Shown here piece after piece: positions 6,971 to 14,203 of a DNA stretch of 64,000 bases; the first letter of the stretch is position 1; the number at the start of each line of letters is the position of its first letter. The stretch lies in NCBI RefSeq assembly GCF_003944755.1, contig NZ_RWGU01000043.1, positions 62,001-126,000 of the forward strand. Reading direction: 5' to 3'. The notes below the pieces were generated by a model, which saw only the letters and a list, made by a program, of their open reading frames with translations, was not told the origin of the DNA and made no database searches. The position numbers were made by a program, and so were the translations under genes. The DNA comes from Rhodovulum robiginosum. GTDB taxonomy: Bacteria > Pseudomonadota > Alphaproteobacteria > Rhodobacterales > Rhodobacteraceae.

Positions 6971-9778
6971 TCAAGCCGCATCGCCGCCCCCCGTTGCGCC
7001 CCGCGCCAGAATCGCCTCGATCACCCTGGCCGCCGCCGCGCGCGCCTCGGTCAGCCGCTCTTGCAGCTCTGCCGCGCTTTGCGCGCCGGTGCCGCGCAAC
7101 AGGAACGCAAGCCCCGCCTCGCCCAATTCGTCGGGGTTGAGGGGGCCGGGGCTGATCAGGCGCGCCGCCGCCTGCACCTTGCGGGTCAGCGCGTAGCCGG
7201 CGCAGAGCGTTTCGCCCTCGTCCGCACTCAGCCAGCCGGCCGCCTGCCCGGCCTCGATCTGCCCGGCCACCTGGGTTGCCGGGCTCGCCGCGACCAGCGC
7301 CGCGGCCGAGGCGATCAGCTCGATATCCTGGCCCCGGCCCGGCCCCTGCTTGCCGTCCCAGGTGTCCTTGGCGGGCTTGGCCTCGGCCAGCCGGGCGCGC
7401 ATGTCGACCACGCCCTCGACCACGCGCGCGGCGTCGGCCTTTTCGCACAGCAGCGCGCGGCGCAACGCCTCGACCTCGTCGCCCAGCGCCGCCTCGCCGG
7501 CCACGGGCCGCGCGCGGGTCAGCGCCAGGTGTTCCCATGTCCAGGCCTCGTCGCGCTGATAGGCGCGAAAGCTTTGCAGCGAGGTGGCGACCGGCCCCTG
7601 CCTGCCCGAGGGGCGCAGGCGCATGTCGACCTCGTAAAGCTTGCCCTCGGCCATCGCGGCGGTCAGCGCGGTCACCAGTGCCTGGGTGAGCCTCGCGTAA
7701 TAGGCCCGCGCCGCCAGCGGGCGGCGCCCGTCCGAGGCCTCGACCCCGTCGGCATCGTAGATCACGATCAGGTCCAGGTCCGAGGTGGCGGTCAGCCGCC
7801 CCGCCCCCAGCGAGCCCATGCCCAGCATCACCGCCCCCTTGCCCGGCGGGGCCCCGTGCTTGGCCGAGAACTGCGCGACCACCGGCCCCCAGAGCGCCGA
7901 GAGCACCGCCTCGGCCAGATCGGCGTATTCCGCCCCGGCGACCTCGGCCGGGATCAGGCCGCGCAGGAAATGCACGCCGATGCGGAAATGCCACTCCTTG
8001 GCCCAGCGCCGCGCCGCGTCGAGCTGGCGCTCGTAATCGTCGATCGCGGCCAGGCGCGCCGTCAGTTCCTCGGAAAGCCGCGCCTTGCCCGGCCAGGGCG
8101 CGAAGAAATCGCCGCCGATCACCGCGTCCAGCACGCCGGCATTGCGCGACAGGTATTGCGCCAGTTCCGGCGACAGCGTGGCGATGTCGATGATCAGGTC
8201 GATCAGATGCGGATTGGCCTCGAAGAGCGAGAAAAGCTGAACCCCCGCCGGCAGCCCGGCGAGAAACCCGTCGAAGGCGGCGAAGGCCTCGGCCGGGCGC
8301 GGCGCGGCGGTCAGGCGGCGCAGCAGGTCGGCCCGGAGCCGGCCGAAGATCTCACGCGCGCGGGCCGAGCGCAGGCAGGGATAGCCCGCCCAGCGCTCGA
8401 CGATGCAGGCGGCGCTGTCGGGCAGCTCTGGCGCCTCGTCCTTTCGCGGGGTGCCGGGGGCAAAAAACCCCTCGGTGAGCGCGGCCACCCGCCCCAGCCG
8501 CTCGGTCAGACGGGCGCGCCAGGCGGCGGTATCGCCCTCGCCCATGAACCGCGCGATGCGATCCATCCCATGCGCCGTGCCGGGCAGCGCATGGGTCTGC
8601 GCGTCATTGACCATTTGCAGGCGATGCTCGATCTCGCGGTGCTCGCGGTAATCGGCGGTCAGCGTCCGGGCAACGTCGGCCGGCACCCAGTCCTTGCCGG
8701 CCAGCCGGGCCAGCCCCTCGACCGTGCCGCGCACCCGCAGATCGGGGTCGCGCCCACCGGCGATCAGCTGCCGCGTCTGGGTGAAGAACTCGATCTCGCG
8801 GATGCCGCCGGCGCCGAGCTTCATGTCGTGGCCTTCCAGCGCGATGGCGCCGTGCAGCCCCTTGTGGCTGCGGATCTTGAGCCGCATGTCGTGGGCGTCC
8901 TGGATGGCGGCGAAATCCAGATGCTTGCGCCAGACGAACGGGCGCAGCCGTTCCAGGTACGCCTCGCCCGCCGCGATGTCGCCCGCACAGGGCCGCGCCT
9001 TGATATGGGCCGCCCGTTCCCATGTCCGCCCGAGGCTTTCGTAATACCGCTCGGCGGCCTCCATGGCGACGCAGACCGGCGTGACCGAGGCATCGGGGCG
9101 CAGCCGCAGATCGGTGCGAAAGACGTAACCCTCGCCGGTAAGCTCCGACAGCAGCGCCGTCATCCGCCGCGTGATCTTGACGAAGGCCGCGCGGGCCTCG
9201 TGGAAATCGGCCGCGTCGAAGCGGTCCTGGTCGAAAAGGCAGATCAGGTCGATATCCGAGGAATAGTTCAGCTCGTGCGCGCCCTGCTTGCCCATTGCCA
9301 GCGCCACCATGCCGCCCGCGGTGGCGGCATCGTCCTCGGTCAGGCCGGGGATCTTGCCGCGGCCGATCTCGGCGGCCACCAGCCGCTTCAGCGCCGTATC
9401 GACGCAGAGATCGGCGAATTCCGTCAGAGCCGCCGTCGCCCGCTCCAGCGGCCAGACGCCCCCCAGATCGGCCAGCGCGATCAATAGCGCCGCGCGCCGC
9501 TTGGCCTGCCGGAGCCCCGGCTTGAGCGCGTCGAGCGGCAAGTCGCCGACCTCGGCCAGCAGCGCGTCGAAGGCCGTGTCGGGCGCGCCCGCCAGCGCCT
9601 CTTCCATCCAGCCGTCCTCACGGGTCATCAGCCCCCACAGGTAGGGGCTGCACCCAGCCGTGCCCTCCAGCAGCGCGCGAACCTCTGGCGGCTGGCCCGC
9701 GAACCGCTCGGCGGCCTCGGCGGCGCGGTCGGGCTCGTAGGGGATCGGGGCGCGGGTCAGGTGGGCGGCGAAGGTCAT
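6971..9778 (-). CDS. glnE: Bifunctional glutamine synthetase adenylyltransferase / adenylyl-removing enzyme
   Basis: A 935-residue protein, full length, that adenylylates and deadenylylates glutamine synthetase in response to PII signalling, linking nitrogen status to GlnA activity. Two nucleotidyltransferase domains are visible: the N-terminal one with NYSSDIDLICLFD (about residues 171-183) for deadenylylation, and the C-terminal one with TSDLDLIVIYD (near residue 662) for adenylylation, each with the paired Asp residues that bind metal. Downstream it is coupled to a small hypothetical gene. It is divergent from ybaK across about 220 bases in which I see no clear site. Confidence 0.96.
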   Translation of the reverse strand: MTFAAHLTRAPIPYEPDRAAEAAERFAGQPPEVRALLEGTAGCSPYLWGLMTREDGWMEEALAGAPDTAFDALLAEVGDLPLDALKPGLRQAKRRAALLIALADLGGVWPLERATAALTEFADLCVDTALKRLVAAEIGRGKIPGLTEDDAATAGGMVALAMGKQGAHELNYSSDIDLICLFDQDRFDAADFHEARAAFVKITRRMTALLSELTGEGYVFRTDLRLRPDASVTPVCVAMEAAERYYESLGRTWERAAHIKARPCAGDIAAGEAYLERLRPFVWRKHLDFAAIQDAHDMRLKIRSHKGLHGAIALEGHDMKLGAGGIREIEFFTQTRQLIAGGRDPDLRVRGTVEGLARLAGKDWVPADVARTLTADYREHREIEHRLQMVNDAQTHALPGTAHGMDRIARFMGEGDTAAWRARLTERLGRVAALTEGFFAPGTPRKDEAPELPDSAACIVERWAGYPCLRSARAREIFGRLRADLLRRLTAAPRPAEAFAAFDGFLAGLPAGVQLFSLFEANPHLIDLIIDIATLSPELAQYLSRNAGVLDAVIGGDFFAPWPGKARLSEELTARLAAIDDYERQLDAARRWAKEWHFRIGVHFLRGLIPAEVAGAEYADLAEAVLSALWGPVVAQFSAKHGAPPGKGAVMLGMGSLGAGRLTATSDLDLIVIYDADGVEASDGRRPLAARAYYARLTQALVTALTAAMAEGKLYEVDMRLRPSGRQGPVATSLQSFRAYQRDEAWTWEHLALTRARPVAGEAALGDEVEALRRALLCEKADAARVVEGVVDMRARLAEAKPAKDTWDGKQGPGRGQDIELIASAAALVAASPATQVAGQIEAGQAAGWLSADEGETLCAGYALTRKVQAAARLISPGPLNPDELGEAGLAFLLRGTGAQSAAELQERLTEARAAAARVIEAILARGATGGGDAA

Positions 9779-9998
9779 GGAGCAGTGATGCAGCGGCCGC
9801 GCCCTGCGGTCAACGGGCGCTGAGCGTGCAGCCCGGCCAATGGCGCGGCGCGGCCGTATCGGGGCGGCGCGGTTTGCGGGGGGCGAGACCGGGTTCGGCC
9901 ACCGCTCGACGGGCCGGTGCCACCGCGCCTGCAGCGCCCGCGTTGCACCCGCCCTCGCGAGCCCCTAAACCGCCGGCCAGAGAACCGGGAGATGCCCC

Positions 9999-10466
9999 AT
10001 GAGCAAAAGCCTGACCCGTGTCCGCCGCGCCCTGCAAGAGGCCGGGATCACGCCCGACATCCGCGAACTGGGCCAGACCCGCACCGCCGAAGAGGCCGCC
10101 AGCGCGGTCGGCTGCGCGCTCGACCAGATCGCCAAGTCGATCATCTTTCGGGGCGAGCGCACGGGCGAGGCCATCCTGTTTCTCACCGCCGGCGGCAACC
10201 GGGTCTGCGCCGACAAGGCCTCGGCGCTGGCGGGCGAAACGCTGGGCAAGGCCGACGCCGCGCTGATCCGCGCGCAGACCGGCTTTGCCATCGGCGGGGT
10301 CGCGCCCGTCGGCCACCTGTCTCCGATCCGCGCCTTTCTCGACCCGCGGCTGCTCGACTTCGACACGGTCTGGGCCGCGGCCGGCACGCCGCGCCACGTC
10401 TTCCCCCTCGATCCGCACCTGCTGCCCGGTCTCACCGGCGCGCGGCAGGCCGATTTCGCCCTCTGA
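9999..10466 (+). CDS. YbaK/EbsC (ProX-like) aminoacyl-tRNA editing protein
   Basis: A 155-residue single-domain protein of the prolyl-tRNA synthetase editing (INS) superfamily, which hydrolyses mischarged aminoacyl-tRNA in trans. The family core is visible: AKSIIFRG (with the conserved Lys near residue 46), LTAGGNRVCADKASALAG, and FAIGGVAPVGHLSPIRAFLD near residues 96-115. Length is typical. It is a single gene with its own start 12 bases after a purine-rich GGGAGA. Which tRNA it edits cannot be decided from the sequence. Confidence 0.85.
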   Translation: MSKSLTRVRRALQEAGITPDIRELGQTRTAEEAASAVGCALDQIAKSIIFRGERTGEAILFLTAGGNRVCADKASALAGETLGKADAALIRAQTGFAIGGVAPVGHLSPIRAFLDPRLLDFDTVWAAAGTPRHVFPLDPHLLPGLTGARQADFAL

Positions 10467-10474
10467 CGGCGATA

Positions 10475-10493
10475 ATGTAAAATCTTTTCACAT
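10475..10493. promoter_or_regulatory. Palindromic element copy 1 before the DUF2852 gene
   Basis: ATGTAAA-N5-TTCACAT (19 bases) is an inverted repeat with one arm mismatch. It shares TAATGTRAAANNNNTTCACATC with copy 2, centred 59 bases downstream. It looks like a dimeric transcription-factor site; the regulator is unknown. Confidence 0.6.
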
Positions 10494-10533
10494 CAGCCCT
10501 TGAAGGCACCGCGCGCCACCCCCATTTCCCGTA

Positions 10534-10552
10534 ATGTGAAAGGCATTCACAT
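10534..10552. promoter_or_regulatory. Palindromic element copy 2 before the DUF2852 gene
   Basis: ATGTGAA-N5-TTCACAT (19 bases) is a perfect inverted repeat with 7-base arms, 31 bases before the DUF2852 start codon. Being repeated at 10475 with conserved flanks makes it unlikely to be chance. Confidence 0.65.
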
Positions 10553-10583
10553 CGAAACCACGCCAACCGCAAAGGAGACACCG

Positions 10584-11000
10584 ATGAGTTCCGTCGCCAC
10601 CTGGCCCTCCCGCGCCGAAAGCTGGCTCGACCAGCGCGGCAAGGGCGCCTGGATCGTCGCCATGGTCCTGGGCTTCATCCTGTTCTGGCCCATTGGCCTG
10701 GCCATCCTCTTCTACATGATCTGGAGCAATCGCATGTTCACCGGCCGCCGCAAATCCGATTCCACCTACAATGTCTGCATCCGGGCCAACCGGATGAAAA
10801 CCACCGGCAATACCGCCTTCGACGCCTACAAGGCCGAGACCCTGCGCCGGCTGGAGGACGAACAACAGGCGTTCGAGGATTTCCTCGACCGGCTGCGCCA
10901 GGCCAAGGACAAGGCCGAGTTCGACCAGTTCATGGAAGACCGCGCCCGCAAGGCCCGCGAATCCGCCGACGCCGCCGCGGCCAACCCCGCCGGCGCCTGA
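10584..11000 (+). CDS. DUF2852 family membrane protein
   Basis: A 138-residue protein with one or two hydrophobic segments near residues 20-48 (WIVAMVLGFILFWPIGLAIL), then a cytoplasmic tail with FDAYKAETLRRLEDEQQAFEDFLDRLRQAKDKAEFDQFM-like heptads (about residues 75-120) that should form a coiled coil, ending in an Ala-rich tail. This matches the alphaproteobacterial DUF2852 family, of unknown function. A good RBS (AAAGGAGA) precedes ATG 10584. The twin palindromes upstream indicate specific regulation, possibly an envelope-stress role, which is inference from the membrane/coiled-coil architecture only. Confidence 0.8.
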   Translation: MSSVATWPSRAESWLDQRGKGAWIVAMVLGFILFWPIGLAILFYMIWSNRMFTGRRKSDSTYNVCIRANRMKTTGNTAFDAYKAETLRRLEDEQQAFEDFLDRLRQAKDKAEFDQFMEDRARKARESADAAAANPAGA

Positions 11001-11074
11001 CCTGCCCGCCCTCCGGGGCGCCCCAGCGCGGGCGCCCCTTTCGATCCGCCCCTCTCTTGCCTACATCTTGTAAA

Positions 11075-11524
11075 ATGCAACAGCCGCTCTGGGCCCTGCC
11101 CGACCCCGACCTGCACGGCGAGTTCTACGCCGACGTCCCCGCCAAGCGCCTCGTCGCCTGGGCGATCGACAGCGTGGCGATCTTCGCGCTCGTGATCCTG
11201 GCGTTGCCGTTCACCGCCTTCACCGCGCTCTTTTTCTTCCCGCTGTTCTATATCGCCATCGGGCTGGCCTACCGCGCGGTCAGCCTCGCCCGCCTTTCGG
11301 CCACGCCGGGCATGTGGCTGATGGCGCTGGAGCTCAGGAACGGCCGCGGCGAACGCGCCGACGCCACGCTCGCGTTTTTGCATACGCTCATCTACTCGAT
11401 CAGCATCGCCTTCGTGATCCCGCAGATCGTTTCGGTCGCGGCCATGCTGACGGGCCCCCGCGCCCAGGGCCTGAACGACATCATGCTGGGCAGCGCGGTC
11501 ATCAACCGTCCCGCGCCGGGATGA
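11075..11524 (+). CDS. RDD family membrane protein
   Basis: A 149-residue integral membrane protein. The RDD hallmark is present: [19 protein letters not shown] (Arg and Asp in the first helix), a second hydrophobic segment [22 protein letters not shown], and [15 protein letters not shown], followed by a third helix. A TTG 18 bases upstream could also start the frame, but ATG 11075 gives the normal N-terminus. It follows the DUF2852 gene after 74 bases. The family includes putative ion transporters; substrate is unknown here. Confidence 0.82.
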   Translation: MQQPLWALPDPDLHGEFYADVPAKRLVAWAIDSVAIFALVILALPFTAFTALFFFPLFYIAIGLAYRAVSLARLSATPGMWLMALELRNGRGERADATLAFLHTLIYSISIAFVIPQIVSVAAMLTGPRAQGLNDIMLGSAVINRPAPG

Positions 11525-11591
11525 CACGCCCCCTTGGCGCGCGCCGGATGCGGTGCTAGCGTATCGTGAACGAGGATTTGCAGACCCGCTC

Positions 11592-12425
11592 ATGCGCCAT
11601 TCGCTTCCGCTTGCGCCGCAGTTCTATGTAACGGCCCCGCAGCCCTGCCCCTATCTGGCCGACCGGATGGAGCGTAAGCTCTTTACGGCGCTTCAGGGGG
11701 AGTACGCTGAGAGGCTGAACGACGCGCTGTCGAAACAGGGCTTCCGCCGGTCGCAAAACGTGCTTTACCGCCCGGCCTGCGCCGATTGCACCGCGTGCCT
11801 TTCGGCGCGCATCCGGGTGGCCGATTTCCGCCCCTCGCGCAGCCAGCGCAAGGCCGCACGGCGCAACGCCGACCTCAAGCGGCAGGCAAACTCGCCCTGG
11901 GCCACAGAGGAACAGTACAGCCTCTTCCGCCGCTACCTCGACGACCGCCACGCCAAGGGCGGCATGGCCGACATGGACATCTTCGAATTCGCCGCGATGA
12001 TCGAGGAAACCCCGGTTCGCTCACGCGTGGTCGAATATACCGCGCCGCCCGCACCCGGCAGCCGGCATCGCAAGCTTGCGGCGGTCTGCCTGACGGACCT
12101 GCTCGATGACGGGCTGTCGATGGTCTATTCCTTCTACGAGCCCGAGCGCGCCCGCGCGAGCCTCGGCACCCATGTCATCCTCGACCATGTCGACATCGCC
12201 CGCGAGGCGGGGCTGCCCTACGTCTATCTCGGCTACTGGGTGCCCGGCAGCCCCAAGATGGGCTACAAGGCCAATTTCTCCGCGCTCGAGATCTTCAAGA
12301 ACGGCCGCTGGCAGGATCTCGGCGACCCCGAGTCGCATAGCGGCGAAACCCACCCGCTCTCGGTCGACCCGATCGCCGAACAGGTGGCCCGCATCTCGCT
12401 GCCCGACACCCGCTCGCCGGTCTGA
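11592..12425 (+). CDS. bpt: Aspartate/glutamate leucyltransferase (arginyltransferase family, N-end rule)
   Basis: A 277-residue aminoacyl-tRNA-protein transferase of the Bpt/Ate1 type, which adds an amino acid to N-terminal acidic residues and so marks proteins for ClpS/ClpAP degradation. Conserved features are PQPCPYL and the Cys cluster [15 protein letters not shown] near residues 58-72, SYSFYEP-like [18 protein letters not shown] and [18 protein letters not shown] (about residues 212-229). Start 11592 agrees with the family N-terminus; an in-frame start at 11553 would add 13 non-conserved residues. Downstream lies an intergenic repeat element. Confidence 0.9.
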   Translation: MRHSLPLAPQFYVTAPQPCPYLADRMERKLFTALQGEYAERLNDALSKQGFRRSQNVLYRPACADCTACLSARIRVADFRPSRSQRKAARRNADLKRQANSPWATEEQYSLFRRYLDDRHAKGGMADMDIFEFAAMIEETPVRSRVVEYTAPPAPGSRHRKLAAVCLTDLLDDGLSMVYSFYEPERARASLGTHVILDHVDIAREAGLPYVYLGYWVPGSPKMGYKANFSALEIFKNGRWQDLGDPESHSGETHPLSVDPIAEQVARISLPDTRSPV

Positions 12426-12441
12426 GCGCCCCGCTTCCCGG

Positions 12442-12490
12442 CTTCTTCTGGCCTGAAATATCCCCGCCGGAGGCCCCCGGCACGGCCGGG
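12442..12490 (+). repeat. Rhodobacteraceae-type intergenic repeat, copy 1
   Basis: CTTCTTCTGGCCTGAAATATCCC followed by a GC hairpin (CCCGGC-ACG-GCCGGG, 12476-12490), 16 bases after the bpt stop codon. The leading core recurs at 35747 after trpE. I recall similar TTCTTTTGGCC...AAATATCCC elements after genes in this family; they may act as 3'-end or terminator elements. Confidence 0.6.
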
Positions 12491-12610
12491 CGCCCGGCCC
12501 GCAGCAGCGCGGTCGGCACCGGAATACGCCGATCACCGTGCGGCACACCTCCTGCGACTTGCCGGCAAAGACCAAGCGCATGTGCGGGGCGCCGACGATC
12601 GAAGGCGTGT

Positions 12611-12631
12611 CGGACCGGCGACGTCGGTCCG
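12611..12631. terminator. Hairpin between bpt and the TRAP binding protein gene
   Basis: CGGACCG-GCGACGT-CGGTCCG forms a perfect 7-base stem with a 7-base loop, 30 bases beyond the 3' end of the dctP-type gene and between convergent genes. There is no T-run, so a terminator role is only plausible. Confidence 0.35.
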
Positions 12632-12661
12632 GCAAGCAATGTCCGCACCTCCGCCCGCATC

Positions 12662-13747
12662 CTAGCCGAGGATGCGGTCGCGCTGCCGGCGGTACTGGCC
12701 TTCCGACGCGTCGATCCAGTCCGAGGAGGCGCGCATCGACCTTTCCATGCTGGTCCGTATGCGCACGAACAGGTCGTCATCCATGTACTCGTCCAGCGTC
12801 GCCTTGGCCGCGGCCCCCATCGCGTCCCAGACCACGTCGGGGAAGTTCAGCACCTTGACGCCATTGGCCTGCAGACGCTGCAGCGCCGCGCCGTTGTTCA
12901 TCAGGAACTGCGCGAGGTTCCATTGGTGCGTCTCGCCGGCGGCGATTTCGATGACCTTGCGGTGGGCGGGGGGCAGTTCGTCGAACACGTCGCGATTGGT
13001 AGCCAGGCTCAGGCCCGCGCCCGGTTCATGGAAACCGGCGGTGTAATAGATCTTGGTGATCTCGAAAAAGCCGGCCTTCTCGTCGGCCCAGGGGCCGATC
13101 CATTCGGCGCCGTCGATGGCGCCCGAGGCCAGCGCCCGGTATACTTCGGCGCCGGGCAGGTTCTGCACGCTCGCGCCCATCTTGCCCAGCGCCTGGCCGC
13201 CCATGCCGGGCATCCGGAACTTGAGCCCCTGGAAATCCTCCGGCGTGTTGATTTCCTTTGCGAACCAGCCGCCCGCCTGGGCGCCGGTATTGCCGGCCAG
13301 GAACGTCTTGAGGCCAAAGATCTGGCCCAGCTCGTCATGCAGCGCGTGGCCCTCGTCGTGGTAGTACCAGTTGGCCAGCTCCTGCGCGGTCATGCCGAAG
13401 GGCACGCCGGTGAAGTACTGGTAGCCCGGATGCTGGCTGACGAAATAGAAGTCGGCGCCGTGATACATGTCGGCATGGCCCGCGGTCACCGCGTCGAACA
13501 CCTCGAAGGCACCGACCAGTTCGCCCGCGGCCCTGAGATCGACCGTCAGCTGGCCGTCTGTCATCGCGGTGATCGTGTCGGCGCAGCGTTGCGCCGCGTC
13601 ATGCACGCCCGCAAGGCCCCGGCCCCAGGTGGTGACCAGCGTCAGCGTCCGCTTGCCTTGGGCATAGGCCGGCGCGGCCAGGCCGCAGGCCGCCGCCGCA
13701 GCGGTGCCGCCCACCGCGGAGGTTGTCAGAAAAGAACGACGATCCAT
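12662..13747 (-). CDS. TRAP transporter substrate-binding protein, TakP/DctP type
   Basis: A 361-residue periplasmic receptor with a twin-arginine signal (MDRRSFLTTSAVGG, cleavage likely after APAYAQ near residue 30). The body matches the DctP/TakP family, especially the 2-oxoacid-binding TakP branch: TLVTTWG, AGELVGAFEVFDAVTAG, GGWFAKEINTPEDFQGLKFR and GAEWIGPWADEKAGFF (the Glu/Trp/Asp-Asp-Glu region that binds carboxylate and cation in TakP). Neither the DctQ nor the DctM membrane subunit is adjacent, so it must pair with a distant transporter or serve as a stand-alone receptor. Substrate is probably a 2-oxo monocarboxylate. Confidence 0.88.
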   Translation of the reverse strand: MDRRSFLTTSAVGGTAAAAACGLAAPAYAQGKRTLTLVTTWGRGLAGVHDAAQRCADTITAMTDGQLTVDLRAAGELVGAFEVFDAVTAGHADMYHGADFYFVSQHPGYQYFTGVPFGMTAQELANWYYHDEGHALHDELGQIFGLKTFLAGNTGAQAGGWFAKEINTPEDFQGLKFRMPGMGGQALGKMGASVQNLPGAEVYRALASGAIDGAEWIGPWADEKAGFFEITKIYYTAGFHEPGAGLSLATNRDVFDELPPAHRKVIEIAAGETHQWNLAQFLMNNGAALQRLQANGVKVLNFPDVVWDAMGAAAKATLDEYMDDDLFVRIRTSMERSMRASSDWIDASEGQYRRQRDRILG

Positions 13748-14074
13748 GTAGGGCTCCTCCCGTTTCGTTAGCCGCCCTGCGCGATGGGCGGATCGCTGCA
13801 ATGCGCGCAGGTTAACGGGATGCGCCGAACAGCCAAAGAGGAGGTTTGACCCCAAACGGCCCCCGCGACCGGCGCCGCGCGGCGGCGCTGGCCTGATCCG
13901 GCCCGTGACCCGAGAACCCGCCCCGATTTTCCGAGATGTGCGGAAACTGCAGTACTTCGGCAACATTAATAAAGGATGTGACGCCGCGGCGCACGAAAAG
14001 ACCGGCTATTTGCGGTTGACCCCGCCGGGGCACCCTCCTAATGTCGCCCGCGCGATAAGAGGAGCCGATGGAAG
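13748..14074. other. Divergent intergenic region with ilv promoter
   Basis: The span holds the upstream region of the TRAP binding-protein gene and, on the + strand, the ilv promoter: TTGACC (14016-14021) and TAATGT (14039-14044) separated by 17 bases, leading to the attenuator leader. I see nothing else convincing in the first 250 bases. Confidence 0.6.
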
Positions 14075-14122
14075 ATGAGGATCGTTCTCGTAGTAGAAGG
14101 ACGAAGGCGCATGGGCCGGTAA
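14075..14122 (+). CDS. ilv leader peptide (attenuator control peptide)
   Basis: A 15-residue frame, MRIVLVVEGRRRMGR, begins 11 bases after AGAGGAG and contains Ile, Val, Leu, Val, Val as residues 3-7, the three amino acids made by the downstream pathway. Ribosome stalling on these codons would free the 14106-14115 segment for antitermination. A competing ATG at 14068 in another frame has no branched-chain codons and is less likely. Confidence 0.8.
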   Translation: MRIVLVVEGRRRMGR

Positions 14123-14172
14123 CGGTAGCCAGATCACATCCCCATGCGCCCCCGAGACCCGGGGGCTTTTTT
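14106..14172 (+). promoter_or_regulatory. Transcription attenuator of ilvB
   Basis: Two mutually exclusive structures are visible. The terminator is GCCCCCG-AGACC-CGGGGGC (14148-14166) followed by six T (14167-14172). The antiterminator pairs GGCGCATGGG (14106-14115) with CCCATGCGCC (14141-14150), ten uninterrupted base pairs that consume the first three bases of the terminator stem. A ribosome finishing the leader peptide at 14122 covers 14106-14115 and permits termination; a ribosome stalled at the Ile/Val/Leu codons leaves it free. This is classic amino-acid attenuation. Confidence 0.88.
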
Positions 14173-14203
14173 ATGCGCGCAGATGCCAGGAACGGAGACA
14201 GAC

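Noticed and set aside
6956-9487. 843-codon plus-strand frame opposite glnE
   Set aside because: Antisense shadow of a clearly conserved glnE; composition is Arg/Gly/Pro-rich with no recognisable domain.
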